A stretch of 64,000 bases of DNA from Ambrosia x helenae. Taxonomy: Eukaryota > Streptophyta > Magnoliopsida > Asterales > Asteraceae. The DNA lies in contig CM061231.1 in assembly GCA_030844895.1 (NCBI GenBank), positions 29,707,149-29,771,148 on the forward strand. The letters run 5' to 3'. The notes under the pieces are model-generated. The model was not told the DNA's origin. It worked only from the letters and a program-made list of their open reading frames with translations, and ran no database searches. The position numbers were made by a program, and so were the translations under genes. Below, one piece after another: positions 1-11,300 of the stretch (the stretch's first letter is position 1; each line of letters starts with the position of its first letter).

Positions 1-162
1 ATATTAGATATTTTATTATGTCATATTAGATATTTCAACCCGGGACGCTCTCCAACAGGTAATTGCTATATATATATGTCATTTTTATAGTTTAGATACT
101 TCTAATTTTATTCACTTTACTTAGATTTCTCAAACCGAGACACTCTCGGGGTATAAGCTAGT
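1..162 (+). mobile_element. Helitron 3' terminus (partial)
   Basis: At 136-150 a short GC stem (CCGAGA-CAC-TCTCGG) is followed by CTAG at 158-161 and then T. A stem about 10 nt before a CTRR end, inserted before T, is the Helitron 3' signature. A degenerate sister copy of the same ending (AACCCGGGACGCTC) lies at about 38-52. Both resemble the better preserved end at 28850-28883, so they are probably one family. The body lies outside the window. Confidence is moderate because only the end is visible. Confidence 0.5.
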
Positions 163-365
163 ATATATATAATTGCATGAGTTTCCCCGTCATCAGAAAG
201 CAACAAATTTGGCAGTTCGACAAAAACAATTGTAATTTCATTGATTAATACTCCCATCTTTCTTCTATCCATCCTATCTTAATCTACTAGCTCCAATATT
301 TCATCAAAATTCATCTCTTCTAAAAGGTTTTTATTATTAAAATAAACAAAGATTGAATATTGCAC

Positions 366-759
366 ATGGGTAGTGCATCATCTACACTAACTCAATATGA
401 TATTGAAGATGTTCAAGAACACTGCAATAATCTATGTAAGTAGATTATTCTTTATATTTCTTTATAGTTTATACATCTACACACTCATTTCTTGATATAT
501 TAAAACTTTAAGCTTATGTTTGCTTGCATATATGTTTGAATTAAGTTTCCCAGCAAGAGATAGTTTCTTTGTATAAAAGATTTTGTCAACTTGATCGCAA
601 TTCTAAGGGATTTATTTCTGCTGATGAGTTTTTATCGGTACCCGAGTTTGCAATGAATCCTCTGTCTCAGGCATGGTTTTTTTTTTTTTTTTTTTTTTTT
701 TTTGGGATGTCTTAAGGTGTTTGTTTGATTATTATATATGCTATATGCCTGATTTTGTG

Positions 760-814
<55 letters not shown>

Positions 815-1918
815 TTATAGAGATTGCTTAAGATGGTTGATGGTTTGAACTTTAAGGACTTTGTTATATTCTTGTCTGCTTTTAATCCTAAAGCAAGCAT
901 GCCTCAGAAGATTGAACGTAAGTTTCGCACTTTATTTTGATCAACGCTAGTTAAAGCGTCATGTTCTTGGATTTTATTTTACGGGAAATCATCAAAATAA
1001 CCATTTTTGACCGATGAATTTAATGACATAGCGACATTTTTCTTTTACGAAAATATCATTTGACTTTTCTTTATTAGTCAAGAAATTGTTTCAGCTAACC
1101 AGAAGCTTCTACGTATCACGCCCTGTTGCGCCAGCATAGCAGATTTTGACCTGGCGCAACAGATTTCCATCTGGCACAAAAGTATAGCTCTTTGTGCCAG
1201 ATGAAAATCTGTTGCGCCAACATTGATATATGTGGCGCACAGGGACACTTGTCGGGTTGATTGAAAATTTTTAACAATCAAGGCTATTTTCTCAAACTAA
1301 TCCGTCAAGATTGACCATTTTGGTGATTTTCCCTTTTTTACCGTGTTTGTAATCTGTTTCGGTTTCTAATGGTCAAGTAAGCTTTAAAGTTTGTTACTTT
1401 CCTGTTGCGTGCTATAACGCGTTTAGCTTAAAAGTTCTTCATGAAATCTGTTTTACCTTTCGATATTAACTAACAGTTAAAAAACACATAATCTCAGTTA
1501 TCTTCAAAGTATACGACTCAGATTACAACGGTAAAGTGACGTTCAAAGACATAATGGAGGTGCTGCGCGATTTGAGCGGCTCATTCATGTCAGATAAGCA
1601 AATAGAGGCATGATCTTAAAACCATTTGACAAATAATATTCTTGGTTTATGTTCTGAAAGACATACTGTGGACCATGTTCTGATTAAGCTGAAATTTGCA
1701 GGATGTTTTGATCAAAGTTATGGAGGAAGCAGGCTACAGTAAAGACTCATCTCTGTTGTTGGATGACTTTGTTAAGGTGTTATTCATGACAGTTTATTTT
1801 ATGCTTTCGAATCGGAAGGATTGATTTGATTTGATTCTAAATGATTATTGTTTTGAGTTTGTTTCAGATTCTTGATCATCCTGGATTGAAGATGGATGTT
1901 GAAGTCCCTGTTGACTAG
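366..1918 (+). CDS. Calcineurin-B-type EF-hand calcium-binding protein
   Basis: I join six exons: 366-435, 546-670, 821-917, 1498-1607, 1702-1776 and 1868-1918 (528 nt, 175 residues). The length and sequence match, from memory, the plant calcineurin B subunit-like family (Arabidopsis At3g18430 type). The start MGSASS fits N-myristoylation (Gly2, Ser6). A canonical EF-hand loop begins at residue 40 (DRNSKGFISADE) and another at about 104 (DSDYNGKVTFKD); the second and fourth hands look degenerate. It is probably a Ca2+ sensor subunit at membranes or in the cytosol; the partner is unknown. Introns 2 and 4 have GC rather than GT donors, needed to keep conserved residues such as SQRLLKMVDG in frame. 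Intron 3 holds a MITE. No disabling change is seen. Confidence 0.85.
679..813. repeat. T tracts and TG microsatellite in intron 2
   Basis: Intron 2 (671-820) is mostly two long T runs (about 677-703 and 774-813) separated by a short unique piece and a (TG)n run at about 757-772. Homopolymer length here is likely polymorphic or hard to sequence. Confidence 0.85.
983..1335. mobile_element. MITE with internal foldback in intron 3
   Basis: The ends form imperfect terminal inverted repeats of about 30 bp: GGGAAATCATCAAAATAACC on the left and, on the other strand, GGGAAAATCACCAAAATGGT on the right. TTTTAC occurs on both sides and may be the target duplication. Inside, about 1153-1220 forms a hairpin with 29-bp arms differing at one base around a short loop. 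There is no coding capacity. It lies wholly in intron 3 of the calcineurin-B-like gene. Confidence 0.6.
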
Positions 1919-3332
1919 AAAGATATAAACAGCGAAACTGACAATTTCGACATATGTTTTCCGCACTCGTTTACAACTTGTTTTATTGCCACAGATGCAG
2001 TCATGACTATGAATAAGGAGAAGCTATGTGCATATATAAGATTGGGAATGTGTATGTAATGAACTGGTGGATTTATTTGTAAATTGGTGATAAGTAAATC
2101 TAATGTTTTTGTGGTATGGTATCTCCTTGTATTTACATCTGTTTGATCTTTTTAATATATGATAAGCCCGTGTGGCGTCCCCTAATCCCGAGGACAAGCC
2201 AACCTATCCCGCTTCTTTGATCTGAGTCACTGGTTTCGTCCTGCCTTGGACTCATCAAGAGAGCGGTAATAGCTCTTGACCAGTGATGCGCTCGACACAT
2301 AGACATGTCTCGGCACGTACACTTGCCTTATTCTACTGAAGCCGTTCCCGATGAAGTTCAGGATTCGGCTAGCGACCCAAGCGTTCAAGCACAAACCCTA
2401 GCAAAGCGATCTTCAAATATTTGGCCCGTGACATTTGTCTCCTTTATAAATGACCACTTCTTTATTGTTGCTTTGTTAACCTAAAAAATGACTGAATTTA
2501 TCAACTATAATGGTTTGAACTCACTCAAACAAGAACAGAAGGTTAATCGACTTAACTTCCAACTGTTGGCAACTAAAACTAGCAGGCTATGAAAATCTTA
2601 AAACCGAAAGATCTGTTATAAGCTTCGGCTTTGGTTTATAATCAGACCAAACTGACTCATGCTCACTCTTTATGCGTAGACTTCTATAAAAAAGATCAGA
2701 AGGGTGTAACCGAGTTTCCAATACACTGGCCATGCCAGATCCAAACCAATGCTTTGGAGGGTGTAACCGAATCAAGCCAACTCCCAAAGCACTTGAGGCC
2801 GACAAAAGAAGTATTATGTTCCATATTATTTAAGCCGAGTTCAAGCTCAAATAGGTATAACTTTGAGCTCGAGCATTAAAATAGTAATCTAAAGTTTGCA
2901 GGCCTGAGCCTGAGCCTGCGTCTTAATGCTTACATAATTAACTCAGGTGAAGTATTGAATTATCGATTAATAATGATAACCGAGTGGAAAAGATTTGAGC
3001 CCAAAAGCATCGATCATTTCACCGAGCTCAGGCTTGAAAATGGTCTACCGAGTAGAGTTTCAAGCTTCTAAGGTTAAATCGAGCTCAAACTTGGCCAACT
3101 TGACCAGTCACTTAACTTAATTACGCCCCTAAACAACAGAATCTCCTATGACATGACGAATAAGATCAACATCACTAACCAGATTTTAAATAGATAAAGA
3201 TAAATTAGCATTCATCTGACGAAGTTTAAGATAAATCTCAAGATAATCTGCTCCTTTGATTTAGAATTCCTTTCGTATCATACAACAAAAACCACCATGA
3301 CGTTAAACCTATCCGTATCAAGTTCAATGATC
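1919..3332. other. Intergenic, 3' flanks of two convergent genes
   Basis: This lies between the ends of the + strand EF-hand gene and the - strand CobW gene. I see no supportable gene. Positions 2590-3120 contain scattered GAGCTCGAG/CCGAGT-type words like those of the hAT MITE at 30239, so it is probably a decayed repeat. Short open frames on both strands at 2587-2879 overlap each other and show no family features. Confidence 0.6.
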
Positions 3333-6300
3333 TCACAGTAAACATGTCTTAAAACCCTTTTCTAATTCTTGGGCATCTAAATTCTTTCCTATGAACACGA
3401 TCTTGTTTACCCTTGCTTCGTCAGGTTTCCACAGTCGATCTGGTGACCCTTGAAATATGTCATGTACTCCCTGTTTACACAAGGGGTGTGTTTATTAATC
3501 ATATTACGATCGCCATGTGTAGCTAAAAAGAAAAATAATCATTTTATGTAACACAAATTTAGATACTTGCTGCATTTTTAATATGAGAAACTCACCTGGA
3601 AGACGAATCTTTCATCCATCCCTTCAATAGATAAAAGTCCCTTCATGCGGTATATATCCTCACTTCTATCCATTAACAATGTGCCGAGCCAAAAGTTAGC
3701 CTGCATAAAACAGAGCTCGACTGTAAATACAAGTGGAAAAAAAAAGGTAAACGGAACACAGTAATACAAGAAGAATCCTGGTTTAAAAAAGCGCGCCTAG
3801 GTTCAAAGCTCAACAAGGCTCAAACCCTTGCGCTTTTGGTCGCTTAAGGTGCGCTTTTTTTCAAAAAAGCCCACGAGTGGAGCGATTTCTTGGCAAAAAA
3901 TTGACTATTGTGCATTAGCTTGTTGTACAACATGATTTTCATGTTGTACATGTATGCAATTCCATACTAAAACATATATAAAGCTTACTTGTCTTAAAAT
4001 ATTGGGTAAATGATGCTAGAAACCTATAGGAAATATATAAAAAGTCATATAATTATTTGCGCCTCGGGTACGAAAAGCGGTGCACTTTTGCGCTTGGCGC
4101 GAATCAATTTTAGAAATTGTCGCTTTTGTGAGCTTTTCGCTTTTTAAAACCAAGATAAGAACGTAAATTAAATAAAAAATCCACAACCAACCTTTTCAAG
4201 ATCTAAGCTGCCTTCACAAACTATGCTGACGGAAGAAACCCCAGGGTCATGCGTATGATCATGATCATGATGTTCTAAACAGAACAAAAACATCACTCGT
4301 TATAAAACCAACAGCAATTATGCATAAACAAATTAAATAAGTTTTTGAGTTACCGTGTTTGTGGTCATGGTCATGCTCATGATGGTGGTGATCATGTTCA
4401 TTACAATGTTCATGGTCATGATCATGCTCATGGTGATCATGGTGCTCATCTTCTTTTGAAGCTTCATTCTCGATAGCAGAATCAATTCTATCGAAAATAT
4501 AAATTTGTCAAATCCACCAATCACGCCAATGAAGTAAGTGCATCATAGTAATTGAAAATGAAACCAGAAATTAAGAGAAGTAACCTTTCTAAATCAAAGC
4601 CTCCTATCCCAAGAACATAATCCAAATCCACTTTTCCAAATTCGGTACGTTTCAACTCAGCCATGCGGTTTATGCCCTGTATCAATTGAGGCAAAAGATT
4701 AGCAAGAAATATAAACCAATACAAAAACTGAGATTCAACTAACTAATTACGCAATCATGTACCTTTATCCGCTGAACCACAGCAGTGACTTCTCTATCTC
4801 CAACAAGATCGGTCTAAAAATAACATGAAAAAACTTCAGTTTTACTATATAGCAATAGATGCTCCATTATTAACAGCTATACGTCATGATAGCCAAGTTG
4901 CAAGATAATAAATCAGCTAATTAATAGACAGATGCTCATGTTCTATTGCTACCACAAAGCTGTTACTTAATTTTAAAGCAAACTACAAGAAAAAGTTAAT
5001 AACTGAAACCAAAAAGTGATGGTAACAGTCTAACAGACACCTTATTTACGATTATACGATCAGCATAAGCAATTTGCTCTACGGCCTCGTTGACAACTCC
5101 TTTTGGCTTAACATCATCCAGATGAATATTAACATGCTTAGCATCTACTAATGTGACTACACCATCCAGCTTAACATCATTAAAAATCTGATCCTCCGCA
5201 TAAAATGTCTGTATAATTGGTGCTGGATTCGCCAGTCCTGCAAATTTATAAAATGAATAAAATCAATTACCGAAAAGACAAGCCACAATTAGATACTTCT
5301 TAAATCAAGAGTAATCAGTGTTTCCTACCTGTAGTCTCTATGACGATATGGTCAAACTTTCCTTTCTTCTTACTCACCAACTCGCCTATCATTCTAACAA
5401 GATCGCCCCTAACCGTACAACACAGACATCCATTGTTAAGCATGATAATATCCTCCACTCCAGCCGCTTTCGCAGCAACTAATGACCCATCAATGTCCAC
5501 TTCCCCATACTGCAAACCGAATATAAACCATCGAAACATAAACACATACACATACACACGACTACATAAGATGTAAACTAAAACAGCTAGCTGAAATATG
5601 CAGAACTAAATTCACCCGCATTTATACCCAACATTGTATGAATTATAAAGCTAAAGAAGAACATAATATTACCTCATTCTCAATAACTGCAATCCGTTTT
5701 CCATGATCAGCTGTAAGTATATGGTTCAATAACGTTGTCTGTTCAAACAAGCATTAGCTAAAAAAGTCAACTTTCTGAACCTAACTTCACAGTCACATAT
5801 CATAAACCATGATAACATATAGGCTCGTAAACAAACCGAACGTTCATTGAACAATTCATAAACCGTTTGTTGGGAAGTTCGTTTATTTAACAAACGGACG
5901 AACAAGAACTTGATTTTTCTGTTCATGTGGTTAAGCAAAAAACATAACACGTCTCTTCCGTCTCGTGCATTGGCGCAGCTCTTAAGGGGCAGAACCCCCC
6001 CCCCCCCCCCCCCCCGAATTTTCGCTCAGAAATTCCAATTATATAGTATTCGTATAGAATTTTTTTGGTATATACGGTTTCGACCCCCCAAAACTAGTGA
6101 TTTCCAACCCCCGAAGTTTCGGGTCAAGCTTCGCCACTGGGCTCGTGAGCTTTGTACGTAAAGCTTGAGCTCAGGTTCATTAAAGCTCGGCTTGTTTAAG
6201 CTTTTTACCAATCCAATCTCGAGCAGCTCACTAGCCGCTCCGTCTCGTTTACACCCTAGTTTTTATGCTTATTCGTTTACATTCATGAACCGTTCGTTTA

Positions 6301-6756
6301 TACTATTAACAAACGATACACACTCATTTGATCGTGTGTTCGGTTAAAGTCGATTCTTATTAGTTCACTTCATTTACAAGCCTATAATCTATATTAACAT
6401 CTAACATAATATAAACCAATCAAACTATCCAAATATATATACATAAAAGCAACAACCTTTCCAGAACCTAAAAAGCCAGTAATAATAGTAGCCGGGATTC
6501 GATTATCCGGAGGAATCTTAGTCAAAACATCGGACTCCTCATCCTGCTGGGTCGGGGCAGCCGTTGCGCTAACGGAGAACCGATTCCGTCTGGTGAAACT
6601 AACGGCGGAGAGCGGTGTACGGACGGTGGTTGTAAGGGTTTGTTGACGGGATGTTATTGTTCTGAAGAGAGGAAAACTGTTGCAATAAAGTGAGGGTTTT
6701 TGAAGCTTGAAGAGTCCGGTGAAGGTGGTGGTTAGATTAATCGTTGTTGACGTCAT
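3333..6756 (-). CDS. CobW/COG0523-type GTPase metallochaperone, plastid
   Basis: Ten exons, 5' to 3': 6756-6457, 5738-5673, 5509-5329, 5237-5041, 4813-4763, 4676-4585, 4487-4354, 4274-4192, 3700-3596 and 3470-3333 (448 residues). The Ser/Thr-rich, acid-poor first ~70 residues look like a chloroplast transit peptide. Walker A is GFLGSGKTT (about 93-101), the metal-binding CLCC is at 150-153, and the guanine-specificity motif NKTD is at 247-250. Residues 311-349 are His-rich with 22 His. A CobW C-terminal domain follows to the stop. The family uses GTP-driven metal (often Zn) delivery; substrate specificity cannot be read here. Splice sites are canonical and the frame is intact. Intron 1 and intron 8 carry MITEs. 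Confidence 0.9.
3779..4152. mobile_element. MITE-like foldback in CobW-gene intron 8
   Basis: The left end TGGTTTAAAAAAGCG and, on the other strand, the right end TGGTTTTAAAAAGCG form terminal inverted repeats. The interior is rich in GCGC/AAGCG words and has no open frame. It fills most of the intron between exons 8 and 9 (3701-4191). I could not identify a target-site duplication. Confidence 0.5.
5968..6139. mobile_element. hAT-type MITE with poly-C tract
   Basis: The ends CATTGGCGCAGCTC (left) and, on the other strand, CAGTGGCGAAGCTT (right) form inverted repeats. They are flanked by 8-bp near-duplicates GTCTCGTG (5960-5967) and GGCTCGTG (6140-6147). This fits hAT insertion. A run of about 21 C lies at 5995-6015. 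The element sits in intron 1 of the CobW gene, inside an older repeat (about 5818-6345) rich in TTCGTTTA and AGCTCG words. Confidence 0.65.
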
Positions 6757-8314
6757 CGCCGCCGTTGACGGTGGTTGGTTCTAGGGTTTATGAAATGTAA
6801 TCCGGTTGAAGATTATTATTGATAGGGAAATAGGAACAACACAATGGGCTTATCCTTTTATTTTTGCAAACATACTTGGATTTTTTTTAATTTTTATTTT
6901 ATTTTTTGTTACTTTCTAAGATATTTTTTTTGTGTATTTTTTATTTTTTTAGACTTGGTGAAATATTATATATTTATTTTTTTTAAAGATTAATTACATG
7001 ATGGTCTTGTGAGATGGTGATTCGGTGCTAAAGTTCAAAGGGTTTGGTGTTGACCAATATTGCTGACGATGTTGCTTAACGCTGCTTCTTTTGTTTTGTT
7101 TGCTGAGAACTATTGTAATTAATACATAGGTGGGACGGGTATAAAAGATATTGATCAATAAGGAACCCGGAATGTTATGGTTTTTGGTTTTACCTCTCAA
7201 GTTCGAGGTTTTGTACAGTTAAAATATATTTAGAATAGAATAGAATAATAGGAAAAGAATTATCACAATATTTCATTATTAGGCATATTGTATTGTATTT
7301 CAATTATGTATGTATATTATATTAAGGGATTTAAGAATTAAGAAGAAAGGCAAGATTTGAACCATTCTAGTATAAAAATGGCTATATATCTTTTTAGTTC
7401 CATGTTTTCTTATTGGGCCACAACCCACCATTCAGAAAAGTATAGATATAATTTGTTTGGAACTCATCTAACATCTTACATCTGAACACTTTTCATATAT
7501 ACTTCATTTTGTCCTAAAGAAAACAACTTTTTATAAGAATGTTACTCATAATATTGACACATGAGTCAATGTTTTAACTTGTATAAATCTTAATCTCCAT
7601 TGGCTTCTCAAGCTTCGTCGCTGTGGACCACAATAGGCGTACTGCTCATGTTTGTTCTGCATATAACGGTCATGGTCAAAACGTGTGTACTTTGCTTTTG
7701 AGTTTCATATCATTTGGCCTTGTTAAAAAACTAGAACATAGACCATAGTTGCTGGATGCATAGATGATAGGACTATGGCGCGTATACATAAGTATTGATC
7801 ATCGAGATCAGTTCAGGTGGATCTTTAAATGCAATCTGATGAAAACATGATATCAGAACAACTGTGTGTAAAGTGGACTAGGCCAATTAATAATCAGCCA
7901 GCGATGCTTGGCCGATTAATGATTAGCCCGATTATGCTACTTGATGTTTGGTTTGAAGCTTCTAGAGAAAACAAACCAATTTATGGCCCGTTTACATGCA
8001 TGCCACTTGTAATTGGCTGTTTTTGATTGATGATTAGTGGTTGATGGTAAAAAAAAAAAAAAAAAAAAAGATTATTGAAATAATAACATAAGACTATTGG
8101 CATTTACCCTTAATAACATCTTACACAACAAGTTAGATCAAGTCATTTCACCAACTAAATCACATTTTCCTACACTAAACCAAAAAAAATAATAATAATA
8201 AAACAAAACAAAAAAAAAATCCACAATAATAACAACAGCAGTAGGACCAGCAACATAACTACAAACCTGGAACTGCACAGAAAACAAGTGTTTAGTCAAC
8301 TAGATACAACCTAG
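6757..8314. other. Intergenic between CobW 5' end and TOPLESS 3' end
   Basis: Upstream of the CobW start the DNA is T-rich (6870-6990). No gene is supportable. Positions 8051-8069 are a poly-A run and 8188-8220 is A-rich. The CobW promoter must lie in roughly 6757-7300, but I see no decisive core element. A 65-codon open frame at 7829-8026 has no recognisable features. Confidence 0.6.
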
Positions 8315-11300
8315 TCACCTCTGAGCGGGTTGTTCCGACCCTGAACCAGCAGCCGGTGGTGTAGCCGGTGTTGTGCTTGTTGACCCATTTTCAACCGGTG
8401 GTGGCACCCCCCATTTGCCGTCAGATTCAAGTGGCTCCAAAACATGAACAGTTCCATCAGAAAGTCCTAATGCAAACTGATTCGGTTCTTGTGGATGAGC
8501 AGCAATCACCATCGGATGCACGTGCAGATTACTGTTAGGAAAAACGATCGTCAAAGATCAAAATACAATATTTTGTGGTTGATAAGACCAAGACTTATGT
8601 TTTGGTTATTTTACCTTGTAAGATATGCATATGGATTTATTTTACACCTAAGGCGAAGATGAGAAGCTGTAAACACACAAATGGTTGCATCAAAGAAACT
8701 TGCATATATCAGCTGACTATCGCATGAAAATGTTGCGTGTGATATTGGAGCTGAATTTTCCCGTTGCACCCACTGAAAAAAAAAAAAGATTTTATTATTT
8801 TTGGGTCATCATTAAGATACCCTATGATGAACAAAAAACGATCATTTAATGACTCGGGTGTACAAAACACAAGGCACAATGACATAAGACAAAAGCGAAA
8901 GTTCATAGCTATTTTAATGGAAAAGATGCTATATAAATTACAAAAGAACAAGAAGTGAAATATTACCTGCTTTACGCATTCTAGTTTTGTTGTTTCGTAA
9001 ATAGCGAGTTGGGTCTCATGAACAACAAGAAAATGTATCTGATCATGATGAAACTGCACACGAGTGTCAGATTGCGGTGATGGTGTTCTCCCTTGTGGGA
9101 GTTGAACATATCGTGCCTTCTGTTTTTCCCATCCATCGGAACTCCAAACACATATCTAAGTTATAAACACATAAACCATAAATTTACATGAGTTTGTGAA
9201 TCTTTAGCGGAAACTCTTAAGCAGTGGCGGATCTAGAACAAAATTTCAGGGGTAACATTAATTGGTATTTAGGGGTAGCGTAATACGTAATACGAAAAAC
9301 GTCCAAAATACGAAAATTTCCGGAAAAATTGAGGGGTAGCGGGCTCCCAAGGTAAGTCCGCCCCTGCTCTTAAGTGAGTTTGTATAAATATTAAAAAAAA
9401 AACAAATCTTTCATGATCTTTACTAACAATCCATCATGAATACACAAATCTAATTCATGAGCATATATAATTGAAGAATCTTTTATGAAAATTCTAAGGG
9501 CGTTTTATAAATATGCGAAAGAATGTATCTTTCATGATATTTACTAACCTGAGCATCAGCGCCGGATGAGACCAGGACATTTAGCACATGAGAAAAGGCG
9601 AGACCCGTGATTCTTTTGGAGTGACCTTTAAGCTTGCTTTTAACCTTCACAACAAAAATGGTATTTACTATATGAATCAAATATTTGAAGCGGAAGTTCA
9701 ACATAAAACGCGCACAAAGCCTTAATCCAACAATTAGTTCAAAAAGAGTTCTTTTGTCTATAAAAAGTTTATAAAAATGTGTACTTTATTTACCTCATCA
9801 ACACGAACGTTATAAATCTGGATTGTCGAGTCATCCATGCCAATTGCTATGATATTGTTGTCTTGAGGATGGAAAGCAAGAAACGTTGCTGCTGGTGGCG
9901 GTGGCATGAATGTCGTCATTGTCTGCAGTTGACGATAACTTTACTCGATTAGTCAAATCAGCTTGACATCAAATTTTTCAAAAGTTATTACAACAACTGT
10001 TCTGTTTCTCAAAAGTCAAAGAAGAAGTAAAGATTACCTTGAATGTCATCATATTGAACAAAGAAATCTTTCCTCCTGATGCCGACATAACATACGAATC
10101 ATTTTTGGACAAAGCAAAGCAGGCAACAGATTCTTCAGGGTTAGTCTCCGCCACATCATTAGTCATCAAAATCCCACTCGAAGGTTGCCATAACTGTGGT
10201 GAAATGCCAGCTGTCGCCTGCAGTAAAGATTTTTACATCATGAAACTAATTCACCATAAAAAAGTTCAGTTTAAAAGTTCCTTTTAGACAGTAAATCAAT
10301 TTTCACCTTGCCGCTTGAATTACGCTCGTTGCGCTGCCATTTCCATAGCAAATGAATAGCGTTCGATGCTAACGCTAAAATAGCATTTCCTGAATTTGTA
10401 TATATCAATCTTGATATCTGTATGATCAACAAATCTCCCATTAATTTCTAGAATAATGATATTAATATTCCATAACTATATAATTTACATCAAGATAGCA
10501 GGCAGGCGGGCAACAAGCAGCGCCACCACCCCTTTCTGGATTAATTTCTACACTAAAAAAAACGTTATATCACAATATAATCACACCTTTGTAACTCTCA
10601 TGTTCTCTGGTAGCTTTAACGACCGACATTGAGAAGCTTCATTAATCTCCGTTAGTTTCCATATCTTTGATTTGTCGTTAGATTCTTCCCCAATCCTAGG
10701 TTTCACATCCGGCAAGCTTCTGGCATCTCCGTTCTACATTCACAACAATTACTAAATTGACACTACGAAGTATGACTATTTAGCCAAAGTCAAACACGAG
10801 CACTAACCACTGCAGAGATGGATCCAATAACAGGTGCAGTCCTTTCTGCTAATGCAGCATTACTAGCAGCAGCAGCAGCAGCAGCAGATAACGCGTTTAT
10901 GGTAGGCTACATATTAAAATAACATTATAAGGGGAATATAACCGTATAACGTAAAACAAGAAAATTATGATCATGTACTGATATGTCTTAAAAGAACCTA
11001 CCTTTGGAGCTTCAGGAGTTCTTGAAGCAGACGCATCAAACGAAAGATTTTCAAAAGTTCGAAGTATTCGAAGTCCGTCAGAGTTTGCCAAAATTTTGAT
11101 ACCGTTGTCACTAGTCGAAACAGCCAAAAGAGCACCATCTTTATTAAATCGGATCCGTGGACTTGCCTGATTTGGATTGTGATTCAGAATGATTATATGT
11201 TGTTAATGAGTTGATTAAACATTTATTGTGTGTTTTAAAATGAAATGTAGATATTACCGGAAGACCTCCATCAGCATCAACACTTGTCAAAAGCTGAACA

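Noticed and set aside
2587..2879. Small gene in the intergenic region
   Set aside because: Open frames on both strands overlap within a decayed GAGCTCG-type repeat; no conserved feature.
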